From: Lingula anatina
Taxonomy: Eukaryota; Brachiopoda; Lingulata; Lingulida; Lingulidae
Assembly: GCF_001039355.2 (NCBI RefSeq)
Contig: NW_019774781.1
Span: 152,615 to 216,614 of the forward strand
Reading direction: 5' to 3'
Length of the DNA stretch: 64,000 bases
Made by a program: the position numbers and the translations under genes
Notes under the pieces: model-generated
The model's database searches: none
Seen by the model: only the letters and a program-made list of their open reading frames with translations
Told to the model about the DNA's origin: nothing
Shown: positions 47,301 to 59,141 of the stretch, piece by piece
Numbering within the stretch: position 1 is the stretch's first letter
How the letters are laid out: each line of letters opens with the position of its first letter

Positions 47301-50300
47301 CATTATATACAGTATATATGATACGACAGTGTTATTATTGGCTCAGATTTAAAATTCCTTCATCTCTTACGTTATTTAAGGTCGGACTAAGAAAGATCGT
47401 GTTTGTGTATATGCACCATCTTTAGAATGAAAATTGCTATGTTTTGCAACGAATTCATCTTAAATTAAAGTAGTCCAAACTTAAGGTCTGGCAGTTAAAA
47501 ACAACTTCCGATACTGCATCCCTCTGTGGAACCGACCTTGGCTGGTGACTTGTTATTTCAAGGGCCTTAAGCCAGGAGATACATGTAGCGCGGTTTTACC
47601 ATACCAACTTAAATTTTTTTCAACCACGCAAGTCTTAAGCGTATGTAGTAGAAGAGATGACTTCCCCACTTCCTTTTTTATTCCTTTTTCTGAATGGTAA
47701 CACCTAACAGTCACTCACACGGGAAAGGTGTGCTTCAGTGGAATTTTTTTCTTTCTTCAGAGTTCGCTACTGCCTTCAAGAAAACAAGCACTGGTCTCAC
47801 TCAGCTGACCCCATACGACTACACCAGTGTCATGCACTACGGCGCCAAATCCTTCAGTGCCAATGGAAAAGAGACAATCTCAACTCTCACCGGCGAAACC
47901 ATTCGGCCATCTAAGGTGTTGAGCGAAATGGATATATTTGAACTGTCTTTGAGATACAACTGCCAGCCGAAGCACAGTAAATACATGCATTTCCATTGTC
48001 TGTTTTAAGGCAATTTTAATGAAGTGTTTTAAAATAAGAAAAGAATTCAAGGCCTTTGGACTTGGCCTATCCAAGAGTTCTTTTGGCGCAGCAAAGGCAA
48101 TATTAGATTATCCAAGAGAGTAATCGATGTTTGCTTAATTGCTCCTATGAGGTTTGGCTTTGGGAACACATGCACGCACTAATACAGCGATAGTGTACGG
48201 TTCTTTACGCTCTAGGCCAAAGAAACAAACGCCATTAGGAAAAGGGGTGTTTTTGTTCACTTCCCCAGTAATTCTTTTTTATTCTTTTTCATTTCAAAAA
48301 CAGTTGTAAATCCTTAACAATAAATTACAAGACGGAGACTTCTACATATTTCTATTTCAGATATGCAAGCCAAAGTGGCATGCGAAGGCAATTCTCTCAG
48401 TATTTCGTGCGGGACTGGCCGTATCTCTGTCGTTGGCTCCGTCTATGGACGAATTGACAAAAACACCTGTACTAACAGCGTCTTTACAACCGTCAGCAAC
48501 TGCGCATCCACAACGGCGCCGGCCAAGGTCAAGGCCACGTGTGACGGGAAGAGCTCGTGTCAATTACGTGCCACGACCTCGACCTTCGGATCTGACCCTT
48601 GCCCCGGAACACACAAATATCTGAACGTTGTGTACAAGTGCATTGGCGGCAGCGGAACTGGGACCGGTCTGTAACGAATTATCTTTTCAACTATAAACAG
48701 TTATCAATATTGTGCATGTGTCTACGTTTAGTTTTTTGCTGTTATGTAATTGGGAATCTTTTTCAGAACTATCCTAAAAAAATTGAAAAAAAATTTTTTT
48801 GTGGCATTTACAATTTTCTAGGTTACCCAGTATATTAAACTTATTGTTTGTTTGTTTGCTTATTTACCCATTTATCCTGAAAAAATTTGAAAAAAAAAAA
48901 AATATTTTGTGGCATTCACAATTTACTAGGGTGCCCAGTAAATTAAACTTAATGTTTGTTTGTTTGTTTGTTTGCTTATCAACCCATTTATTTATTGTCT
49001 CACAGGCACCGGGACAGGCACCGGAACAGGCACAGGAACGGGCACGGGGAATTGCGCTTCCATGACGAGGTACCCCAACTCCTTTTACGTCGGTGGAGAT
49101 GACATAAAGAGTATGACAGGCGTCACAGAGCAGCAGTGTGAAAGCGCATGCGCATCAAACAGCAAATGTCCTGCCGCGTCTTATAGGGCCTCATCACGCA
49201 CTTGCTGGCTGCACGCCACCCTCCGCAAGAAAGGCTCCCTTACTGGTTGGACCGCCTTTGAGAAGCCTGCTCAATGCGCTACCATAACAACTGGTATGAC
49301 GTCCCTATTCATTTTGTGAAAAGTAAAAACATGTAATGACTGAGTAAATTCAATTACTTGCCTATATGCAGCTCTATACTTTTTTTATTTACCAAAGTGT
49401 TATATCTTTTTGATAACAGGTGTTTGTAGAAAAATAATGTTAGTTGTAATGATAATAGTAATTAATTGTTGATTTATTCCCTGCGGCTTACTTGAAGGTC
49501 GATCCGTTGTTGGTACAGACCCCTATGATTTAAAGCACCCATGTGCTGCGTAAGGAAGCGCAGAACTTGAAATTCACGCAAGTTAAACATCTTTACTATT
49601 GCTATGCCTCATAAACCACCATAGATGTGAGAGAAAGAGACCAACAGCAGGCTCAACCATTATCACTGAACAATGCCCGTACGAGAACTGTGCGATGCCA
49701 TCTATGATAATGCTACGGCCTACGGGCTTACGATTTTCTCAAAAAAATTTGCTTCACAAAATCTTAAAGACTACCGCCGGCCTCCGCTCAGGTGCCGCAG
49801 AAAAAGGGATAAGCGGGCAGTTAAGTATGCGAACCGTACAGGCATCGCATGGAAAATGTTATCTAGGCTTAAATTCCGCTAAAAGAATGTTAGTTTATTT
49901 AATCGTAAAATAACTCAACATTAGCCATTCTTTTAAGAAGACGCCAAAGGCCTTTTTGGCGTTAAGGCTAAAATACAAAAAGGGGATCTAAATGGGGTCT
50001 TAAAGACCAAAAATTGTGTTCACTTTGACCGATAGGCTGCATTTGTCCTACCCAAGAAATACTGTTTTGTAACAGAAAAGATGCATTTCAAAAATATTTC
50101 ATAGCAGTGGGCGGACTTTTTGTTACACGAATCCTCAGTTTCTTTACACCGGTTCCATGCCTAGCTGTCACTCTTTCTTTCCAGTTGTTGTCACCAATCC
50201 ACCATGTGTCATGAACACGATAGCCGGACAATTTGTCATCGGAGGTAAGTCAGTTCAGGTAGATCATTGGTGAGGTTCATTGCCACCATTACTGGTTGAG

Positions 50301-51469
50301 TACGTATAGGGCTGATTCATAAATAGTCTACATTGTTTAGTCGGTCTTAAGAAATGTTGCTATGGATCTTACCGTGCTATGCTGGTTTCACAAATAATAT
50401 AAAAAGTTGTTCATTGTGTTTTACGCGCGTTTTTTTTTTTTTTTTAATATTGCCCTAAGAGCATACTGCGCTGTCCTTGGTGACAAGTGGCCTTTTGGGG
50501 TGTATTTTTCCGTGGGTCAGTTATTCGAAAAACGATATGCGAAAGACGACGTCTTATCTCCAACTCCAAGTTCAGCGTCATTTCTGGTTCGAATGTGATC
50601 CAGATTCGGATTTCCAGTTTTATGTGTGTCTAGGTCGACAATTTTTAAAGAAAGTGATCAACGTTTTCTTGGAATGCCTACAAAAATCTTTCATCAAAAA
50701 GAATTTTGATATGGTTTTATACACATCTGTTTTCTAAAATCAACATAATATCAATGTTTCAGGCGAGGATATTCGCGCATTTAATGCTAAAAGTGCTAGC
50801 GCCTGCTCCGACGCCTGCTTGAACGAACCGAAATGTCCTATGGCAACTTACAAGGCTAGCAGCAAGGTATTTACTCCATTTATTTATTTATTTGTTTGTT
50901 TGTTTGTTTGTTTTATGCTCTTCTTTTTTATGTAGGCTATTTTTTGTTTGTTGGTTTATTATTTATTCGTAGATTTTAATGGACCAAAGGTGTACGTTTG
51001 AAATAGACCCAATGATTTAACTGTGGAACATTTTCTGCAACTTATAATAGTGGCGATATTTGTAGCGCTAGGTTCAGAAACAACTGTCAGATCGTTCGAA
51101 TAATGAAACATAAACCACTTACCGTTTAATTAGCTTTCATATAAGTCGAAAAATAAAAGTTATCTGAAATTTGGGTAATTAACGTATTTAATGTGTAAAA
51201 ATTAACCCGGGTGTATGAAATATGGGTATGCGCGTGCGTGATTGCCTGAGTTTGTACCCGGTGGTGCCAACGGGTGGCAGCATTCCACCCATTTGGACAC
51301 AGTTGTCACCAGTTGGAAAGCAGTGAGTGGCCTGATATTCAGGAAATATACACCATTCACTTTCATTTATTTATTTAATTATTTCCAGACTTGCTGGCTC
51401 CATGCTACCTCCAGAAGGAAGGGCACGGCCTCGGGGTGGACCGTGTTTGAGAAGGGCGCCAACTGCTAA
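43847..51469 (+). CDS. Secreted astacin metalloprotease with SUEL lectin and two PAN domains (complete)
   Basis: Twelve exons join in phase to 526 residues: 43847-43907, 44223-44285, 44623-44654, 45968-46037, 46440-46560, 46880-47058, 47761-47976, 48361-48666, 49006-49293, 50185-50244, 50763-50866 and 51389-51469. A signal peptide (MASTVVLSALLCVFAVGLNA) leads a short propeptide with a DGDI aspartate-switch-like motif. The astacin domain has the zinc site HEMMHSLGFGHEQNRPDR (residues 146-163) and Met-turn SVMHY (198-202). Residues ~255-345 are a SUEL/rhamnose-binding lectin with eight Cys, YGR and DPC. A Gly-Thr repeat linker (GSGTGTGTGTG...) precedes two PAN/apple-like domains, each with TCWLHAT and GWT.FEK. 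Oddity: the astacin Cys of the GC.S.VGRVGG segment is Phe here (GFNSPIGKVGG), while its usual partner Cys at 136 remains. Substrate unknown; an extracellular glycan-targeted protease is inferred. Confidence 0.93.
44062..44123. repeat. ATT microsatellite in astacin intron 1
   Basis: About 20 TTA/ATT units; a second run of about 12 units lies at 44306-44342 in the next intron. Confidence 0.95.
45421..45967 (+). repeat. ~110-bp tandem array ending at the exon 4 acceptor
   Basis: Diverged units share GATGTTATGTTTTATATT-like, TGATAAAATCATTGGTAATG-like and GATATTATATTT blocks at about 45421, 45537 and 45645. The last unit ends at the real acceptor of the astacin gene's fourth exon (TTTCAG/AATACAAGATATTCTATT). 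Earlier units carry decayed look-alikes such as TTATAGAATATATAAGATATT. The last unit is interrupted by a family B element. Confidence 0.7.
45665..45898 (+). mobile_element. Dispersed repeat, family B, copy 1
   Basis: Shares AACTAATTATCTGTTCCTTG, GTCCATAACTTTTTGA and GGGGTGAAAACATAAC with the reverse complement of 57966-58225. ACCTCCGCCAAG near one end and GCGGAGGT at the other are inverted. It interrupts a unit of the surrounding tandem array, so the insertion point can be read. Confidence 0.8.
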
Positions 51470-51640
51470 ACTGCTTTCCACGTCAACGCAGTCCCTTCCA
51501 AATTTTATATGGTACTGATTTTCTCAGCTGAAGGGTTTGGAAAATGGGGAAAGCGCTTCCATTTTTAAATGGCAGTCATTTTGTTGAAATATGCGTTCTT
51601 TGTGTCACTTTGTTGATAGGCCTGTACACATACACTGAAT

Positions 51641-51646
51641 AATAAA
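51641..51646 (+). terminator. AATAAA poly(A) signal of the astacin-lectin gene
   Basis: First AATAAA after the stop codon, 172 bp downstream. Confidence 0.65.
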
Positions 51647-52926
51647 TTAATAGACAAAACATTTCCCTGGTCTAGATGGCGACCTATAACATTAAAATTT
51701 GAAAAGTATGTAGATCATGTCAGTAAGTCTGTTTGGTCTTCTGTCCAGTACTTGTTAACTAATCTGGACAACCCCAGTGACAAAAACTTAAACAAAAATC
51801 CATTAAACTACTGCGGGGGTACAGTCATTAAATCTCGGTTCCATTGGGACGACACATGGGGAGGCGTGTGAGAGGCGGAGAGACTATTAAAAGATTAGGC
51901 GGTTTTTCTTTCATGTACGTCCGCCATATTCAGTTCCAGGATTTGTAAAGCCTGGCTCAACTCGTTGTGAATGCGATCTATTTCAGTATCCCTCATTTCT
52001 GTTCACGTAGAAAATTAAAGGCACACAAAAAGCGTTGTCCAGATCGTCGGGGTTCTAGCGGCCTACTGCATTAAAATGATTTTCTATTTCACTAAATCAT
52101 TAAGATAGAATATATCATTAAACTGTTAGCAGAATCACGACCTTCACACTCGTCTTTTTTGTATTATAAGATTAATAAGGATTGAAAAGTTTTCAAATTT
52201 ATTTTTTTTTTACTACAGCACTGGTTTTGTTAGGCGAGGGTGTAGTCTGTTCAAAAGTTCGTAAAACATTGCTGGTTCTATTTGGGAATGTTCAACATCG
52301 CTTTGAAAGTTAAAACGATCAACGTGACACAGGCGAGTCGAATCTTTTGAGTTCTAATTTACAGAGGGTCTCTCTCGTCATTTCACTCGTCGGTGATTCT
52401 TGAATATTTGACTGTAAAAATCCGAATTTTAGTACTAGAAAACGGGTATATAGGCCCTAAGTTAGTGATTTCCACAAAGGCTTTGGATAGAGTTTACAAT
52501 GGTTACAATGGGAAAGTATTGTGTACCTTTAAGCGGTTTTGAAACATTTACGTCGAAGATTCACCTTTCTAATTGTAGAAAAACCTACACCTCACTGTTC
52601 ACCTGAGCTTGTGTGATTGCAGCCTAACACCCCATTTCCATAGATTAGATCGACCTACTTTAGATCGACCTAACTCCCTGGGGGTTCACGCTAAATGGCT
52701 GTCAGCCGGGCGGACACGAAAGTTAATTACCCCCTTACAGCTTGTAGTAGGCGGGACGGACATTTAAGTCGGATTATCTTAAAGTAATCTAGTGAGACTC
52801 CCCGCGGGGATAGATCGATCTAAAATCTATGGGAATAGAGCCTAAGACGCTTTAAAAGCTTGTCAAACCTGGCGGTACGGTTTTCTGTTTTCAGTGTAAC
52901 TGGTCGTACCATGTTAATTACCCTAC

Positions 52927-52965
<39 letters not shown>

Positions 52966-53673
52966 TGGGGGTGAGGTAATAAGTACTACCTTTCACAAAG
53001 CTCCTGAATATCTGTCACAATTAATCTGGTTTCCATGCCGTGCCGAGAGCGGATCCAAAGCTCAGTTTAGGTGCTAATATACGGATTACTAAAATATGGC
53101 TCTCCCAAACTGGAACGGTACAAAGATTTGTACTCCTCGATTGAAAAAGACCTTATTCTTTTTACAATAACCAGCTTCGCCAGATCGAATACCGGGGAGC
53201 ATCAGCAAGTTGGGACACAAACATAGTAGTTGGAAAAAACTCTATAACATATTTTTAAAAATAGAAAACCAAAGAATTCATTGCATTCTTCTGTATTATA
53301 TGTAACAAATTTGTTTTCACGGCTTTTAACTTGGCAACATAGAAAACAAAGATGTTGGTCTGAAACTATGTAACACTTCCTACATAAAATGTTGCGCCGT
53401 TGTTGTCATCATTTTAATATTTAAATTATCACTCGTCAAAAGTACAGAAGTTCTAGAAAGGAATGTAACAAATGTTTACCACATTTTTAACATTTCAGCT
53501 TATTTCTGTATATCATATAATGAAAGATTAAAAATCTGTTGTTAAAAAAAAACTACAAGCAAACAAGTGATTAAGCAAGAAATGAAATATACCAGTTCAC
53601 AATTCTAAATATATCTTCCCAGCACCAAGAAATTTCATATTTATTTATTTTGTCAAGGAAAGTTGATGTCAAA

Positions 53674-53704
<31 letters not shown>

Positions 53705-53888
53705 AGTGAAAAAAATAGAGATGATAAGTGATAACAGGTCATAAAGACAGAGATATATTCTTCATACACTTAACCATAAATTTCAAATAATCTGTGAAAT
53801 GGTTTCAATCTTCATCATAACTTACATTACAGTCTTTTATTGTTCTTTAACTTTCCTTTGCCTTGGATTTTCACATCAACATCTGAAC
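51647..53888. other. Intergenic
   Basis: No exon supported. Holds a family A element (52628-52840), a GT tract (about 52927-52963) and an AAAT run (53673-53705). The flanking genes converge. Confidence 0.6.
52628..52840. mobile_element. MITE-like element, family A, with 5-bp target duplication
   Basis: Begins CACCCCATTTCCATAG and ends CTATGGGAATAGAG. It is flanked on both sides by CCTAA (52623-52627 and 52841-52845). The interior is the reverse complement of the copies at 12617 and 16161. This is the clearest copy of the family for its ends. Confidence 0.88.
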
Positions 53889-56201
53889 TCAAACATACTT
53901 AAGCTCAATCTCATACAAATTCAATGCAAAAGCATGTTTTATTTTCTCCCATTCACGACTGACATCTTTAAAACACTTCTCCCTGCAATCTCTGTCCGAT
54001 AGGGCCTCACACAGAACGTCTCTCTCCAAATCTGGTGGGTCTTCCATACTTAAATGTGGACTGAACCATTCTAATAACTTGTATTCGTATTTACCACTTT
54101 GAATTTTCTTACAGTGAAAATACAAGGTGGCTGGACTGACCACATAAATTTCCCCACATTTCTTTTTCATGCTGCCCATTATGTCTAGTATTTTGGAGTG
54201 TAACACCTCCTCACTTGCCCCTGCCAGATCATGAACGAAAACCTTGCTTTTGCGATGACCTTCACCGTTGTCATGGTGATTTGGAATGGCCAGCAGGTGG
54301 CGAGGTGGCATGTAGGTATGGTAGAAGATAATGTGCTGCGTGGCAGAATCCTGTCTGGTTGAATACAAATACTTCTGGAGGTACGATATACACTGTACTA
54401 ATCCCGCTTGGTGAAGACCACCAAACAACATGGCCGCCAAGATGTTGAATATCACCCAAGTTACCTTCAGGACTTTGTATGAGTCCTGCCCAAATATCTT
54501 TCCACCACAAATCAAAGTAATGGGAGCTATGAGAGGGAGAAGAAACCTTGGTTCTTGGTGTGGAACCAGTGAGAGTAAAGCCAGTGGTATCAGGAAACAC
54601 ATATAGAGTAATGCACAGTATGGTGCTTTGATCCTTGAACTTGGCCTTCTTGTTGACACCCAGCGGATGATATCCAAAAGAAACAAAATTGGTAATATTC
54701 CGAAAAGTATTTGCAAGTTCACCGCAGCATGTGTGTATGGTGGGTGGATCCCATGCTCGGCAAGGTTCTTTGAATCCGAGTTATACTTGAAAAAATTGAG
54801 CGGTGTAAGCGTCAGTTGGGATGAAAATTCTGCCATTTTTCCTCTCCAGGCCGTAAGACAGCACCCTCCCTTGAGGATCAGTTCCACAAAACCATGTAGA
54901 CATTCAAGAATTTTAGCAGGAGATCCGTAGTACATTGAATCGATGAGAGTGAATACAGCCAAAGTGAGAACGGCTCCTGGAATGCATGAAAATATTTTTC
55001 CCGCAACTTTCCACAGGGAGTCAAAATCATATGTTGAGCACCTGACTTTAAGCCAATATAAATATGGAACAATGGCAAATGCTACAAAGGAAGGTCTGTT
55101 AAAGATACCCATGACTATAATACTTGAGATGGCAGTGGCGTTAAAGTAGTGTCCATTTCCTTTTGTCAAGTCCAAAGTCTTTTCCTTATCACCTTTCACA
55201 GAAATTTGTTCCTTTTTGCTCGCTGGCTGATTTTCTTTATTCTGTTCGCTGTCCACCATCACAAAATACAACAAAGCAGTGAACAACAAAACTTCCACTG
55301 TGTTTGAAAAAGTGTGACTCATGTAAACAATGGCCACGTATGAACTTCCAAACAGCAACAAATTTGACCATCGGTCACTTCCAGTCATCTTGGACATTCG
55401 GACAATGAAAAAATCCATAACAAACCCCATTAAGACCAGCATTAAGCGAGGAAGGACAAGGAGAGTCATGGTGTTAAGGATGAGCCCTCTAGCGTCAAAG
55501 CCAGCTGCGATCAGGTACTTGAGCAAGTAAAATGGTGGACCAGATATGAGATAGGGGAAGACTATACTGCGAATTGGGGAGGTAGTATTAAACTCCCATG
55601 ACCTGTGAACATCGAGGTCCAAGATATCACCTGGAATGACAGAAACTGATCAATAATAATAATAAAAATAATAATAATAATTTCAATATAATAAATAAAT
55701 AAAGCATCAACAGTAACAGACATATGATGAATGTAAATATGATAAACTGACAGATAAATAAATCAATAAATAATCAATTAACGTCAGTAATAGAAATTGA
55801 ACTTCCTATCATCAGTTATATTTATGTTCTCTAAGTAACAATTAATTAAAAATTAAAAAAATATGCAAAAAATATACACACATAAATTGTACATCTAACA
55901 TTCTACAAAATAAAACTCAAAAGGGATATTTTGTACCAAAATAAAGTTGCATTACTTTCTAATTATCTTTTAAAAAGGTTTCTACATGCAAGGGTCTATG
56001 AAGACTAAGTTTGTAAGATGTGGCAGAGACATTCCCTGTTCTGGTTGAAAACATATTGTGTTAGTTGTGAAATAACATCTCACCCGCCACAATCTCTGGT
56101 CCCTGGAAAAACTCATCTGGATGGATGTAGCCAAACTGTGGGATCACAACCCAGACCAGTCTCAGAGCCACTAGCAGCAGCCAGGCTGTCTTCCCTGCTG
56201 C
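53889..56201 (-). CDS. PIGZ: GPI mannosyltransferase 4 (PIG-Z/SMP3), 5' partial
   Basis: ER-membrane dolichol-phosphate-mannose-dependent transferase that adds the fourth, side-branch mannose to GPI precursors (GT22 family). Minus-strand exons 56084-56201 and 53889-55630 join in phase (VAG/DILDLDV) to at least 619 residues; human PIGZ is 579. Motifs: QFGYIHPDEFFQGPEIVAG near the N terminus with the luminal HPDE loop, DVHRSWEFNTTSPIRS, several hydrophobic helices, and HQEPRFLLPLIAP, the conserved HxExR-type segment. The first coding exon, which should hold the start and end in phase 0, was not found; an acceptor (CTCTTCCAG) precedes 56201. A ~40-residue Lys/Glu-rich insert (ENQPASKKEQISVKGDKEK) sits between helices. 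Alternative: another GT22 member such as PIGB, but the fit to PIGZ is better. Confidence 0.88.
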
Positions 56202-57201
56202 CTGGAAGAGGAAATATTAAAAAAAAATAATGTACAGTGTGTGTTATGATATAATCACTGTCATTGACTATCTTTCATAATGCTCATTTATTTGCATGCC
56301 TCTTTGATTTTGGTAAATGCCACCTTTTTAATTCTCATTTGACTGACCTTTGTGCATTATTCATTAAATATTCAAAGGCATACAATACCCATTAGTCCCT
56401 TACCCATATAACAAAGAGAATAAAAGAAAATTAATTTCCTTGAAATTCTTAAAAAAATTCTCTTAATCAGAAAAATGAAGATACCATATGCAAAAGCATT
56501 TGTGAATTATAATCTATAAATATCTATTTTTACTGCTATTAGCGAAATTCGAAATGCATTCTCTATCTGCATTAAGAGAGAGAGAGAGATAAGACACACT
56601 GCCCCTTCTGTTAGAGAATCCCACAGATTGATCCTACCAAGGAACTGAAAGTCTTCGATTCTACTAGAAAAACAGTGATACTGTAGATTAAGTAAGCATT
56701 ATTTATTTTTGGTCATAATAATATATTGCACAATGAAAACAATTTCTATTTCAATCTACGCATTAAAGCCTGATATTCCCTTGGTATCAATTTTTATTCA
56801 AATGGGACACGTAAACATAAATATCACTGATTTTAATCAGCGCAGGCGGCTTACTCTACAACTGCAAGAACTTATTTCGTCAGCTTTGGTTATTGTTGTA
56901 TCTCCATTATTACATTACTCACCATGTTGTTTTTCGATTCTTCGAACAAAGTACACTGGTATTTTCAAACAATGTTCAAATATCCATGATTGCACTAAAT
57001 GTTTTACCCCGGCCTTTCTTTACCACAGCGTACAACGTCAACATCAACATGTGGATATCGAGGATTTCGACGCTAGATGTCGTAAAAATCAAGACATCCC
57101 TAGCAATAGTGTTATGAAGCACCAAGGTTCTCTTGAACTGGAGTCCCCTATCGTCAATTCAGACCTGGAGAGAGCATTTTCCAAACAACTGCGAGGAAGC
57201 T
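56202..57201. other. Probable shared PIGZ-NCBP2 promoter region
   Basis: The ~1-kb space between two divergently transcribed genes. The unseen first PIGZ exon should lie here or just beyond. A GA run lies at 56575-56590. A 187-codon plus-strand frame from 56709 overlaps the NCBP2 first exon in another phase and shows no recognised features. Confidence 0.5.
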
Positions 57202-59141
57202 ATGTCCATAATACAACGCCAAAAGAATGGGGGCTCAGCCGCTTTGAGCGCATACAGGGACCAACATTTTAAGGTAAAAGAAAATTCGAAATATTTAACT
57301 ATAAACTGCAGGGCTTTGAGCTTGATTTTGATAAAGTTTGAAGCTAAAACGAGTAGACTTGTGTCAGTGAACTGTGAATCAACTTCACAACAATTTTCAG
57401 TTTCACTTTTCAAAGTTTGTGGAGCTTTCATTAAGTATTTGTTTATTCATTCATATAATTCTATAGGGCAGTCGAATTTTGATTCATTTACTAGTATTTA
57501 TTCACTTTCAGGGCAGCCGTAAAGAGCAAGAAGAAGCACTTCTCCACTCCAGCACATTATATGTAGGGAATCTTTCTTTTTACACCACAGAGGAACAAAT
57601 TCATGAACTTTTTTCAAGATGTGGTGACATAAAAAGAATAATCATGGGACTAGACAGAGTTAAGAAGACGCCATGTGGTTTTTGTTTTGTGGAGTATCCT
57701 TAATCAGTAATTTTAACATGTGCAGTGTTATTAGTAGTTACAATATTCAGCCTCTGGAAAATGCTGTTACCATTAAGTTGTCAATTTTTTGTTTCAAATA
57801 AGTTGTCAAAGTGACCATTTTACATGATGTGAAAAAGTCTTTGGCTTAAAGAAAAAAGCAAGTGAAAGTTGCAAGATGTTTTGTACTCACTGACAGTAAT
57901 AGCACAAAAAGAAAAAAATCTTTTCAATGGGGAGAATTTTACAGATACTTTTTTTCTGTCATAATTTTTACCTCCTCCAAGGAGGTTATGTTTTCACCCC
58001 TGTTTGTCTGTCTGTCAGCAACATAACTCAAAAAGTTATGGACCGGTTTTAATAAAATTTTCAGGGACTGTCAGAAGTGGGCCAAGGAACAGATGATTAG
58101 TTTTTGGTGGTGATCCGGATCAATTATCGGTCAATAATCAATAATCAAAAATATTGAAAATTTAGAGGTGAAACGGCACTGGATGGAGACTTTGCTGCCT
58201 TGGCAGAGGTCTGCGCTCTCTGAGTGCTTTTATGATTTAAAAATAGAACATTCTTTTTGAGTGTTAGCGACAAAATTTAAAAAAAACAAAAAAAACAGGC
58301 TACTCTTTTGCTCACCTATGCATTAAAAGCAGCACAAATGCTATATAGAAATATATTTTTATGATGACAAAATTAGGTATCTTAAAGTTGGATAATTTTT
58401 GCCCATTGAAAAGATCGAGTAATCACCATAATATTCATTCGAGCAATGTTGCTAAGAAAATGTACCAAACATGCTCCTTGACCTGTTCACTAAGATATTA
58501 CACAAGAGAAGATGCAGAAATGTGTGTGCGCTACGTCAATGGTACGAGGTTAGATGATCGTATCGTACGGGCAGACTGGGACGCTGGCTTCAGAGAGGGA
58601 AGGCAATATGGCCGTGGGAAAACAGGAGGACAGGTAGGCTGTGCTGGTGTTTTATTGATGTCACCTCATTTTGGTGCTTAGTAATATTAGTCAGTTTTGT
58701 GGCAGCATTCATCATCTGGTTCATTTATAAATGGTTACCTTAAAGGTCTTTCTGTATACAGAGAAAATGAAAATTGCCTGGGAATTTTATCACTTTTCCA
58801 TTAATCACCCTGTTGTTCCCTGTCCAAAACTAATGAGAAATTTGTGGTGTGTAATTAATAAAGTTTGGCCCATTTTCAAGTTCTCAGTTTTCTCACTTTT
58901 ACCATCAAAAATTAACCTCGAACTCACAAACAAGTTTGTAGATTGTAATTTAGTACATGGTTTTTAAAGCCTTGGTGCCTTTGACATGCATAAATTTGTT
59001 TTAATTTTATACGAACTAAAACTTTTCTCCTTGTTGTAATTTCAGGTGAGAGACGAATACAGAAATGATTACGACGATGGTCGAGGAGGATACGGAAAGA
59101 TAGTGACCAATAAATGGACTGGCAAGCCTCCTACCACATAA
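57202..59141 (+). CDS. NCBP2: Nuclear cap-binding protein subunit 2 (CBP20, complete)
   Basis: Small subunit of the nuclear cap-binding complex; its RRM binds the m7G cap of nascent RNA together with CBP80, for splicing and export. Exons 57202-57273, 57512-57693, 58495-58633 and 59046-59141 join to 162 residues (human 156). N terminus [20 protein letters not shown], then RNP2 [32 protein letters not shown]1 [28 protein letters not shown] and the cap-pocket tail [18 protein letters not shown], all as in the family. The start ATG precedes the conserved YRDQHF. It is head to head with PIGZ. A family B repeat lies in intron 2. The C-terminal tail after GGYGK is slightly longer than in human. Confidence 0.97.
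57966..58225 (-). mobile_element. Dispersed repeat, family B, copy 2
   Basis: In NCBP2 intron 2, in opposite orientation to the copy at 45665-45898. Shares GTTATGTTTTCACCCCTG, AAAGTTATGGACCGGTTTT, GGGCCAAGGAACAGATGATT and GGCAGAGGTCTGCGCTCTC. No coding capacity. Confidence 0.8.

Noticed and set aside
49599-49913. Plus-strand frames between astacin-gene exons 9 and 10
   Set aside because: No domain match or splice support, and the joins at 49293 and 50185 are already in phase without them.
56709-57272. 187-codon plus-strand frame upstream of NCBP2
   Set aside because: It overlaps the NCBP2 first exon in a different phase, shows no recognisable features, and NCBP2 starts convincingly at 57202. 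It is best read as chance in leader or promoter sequence.
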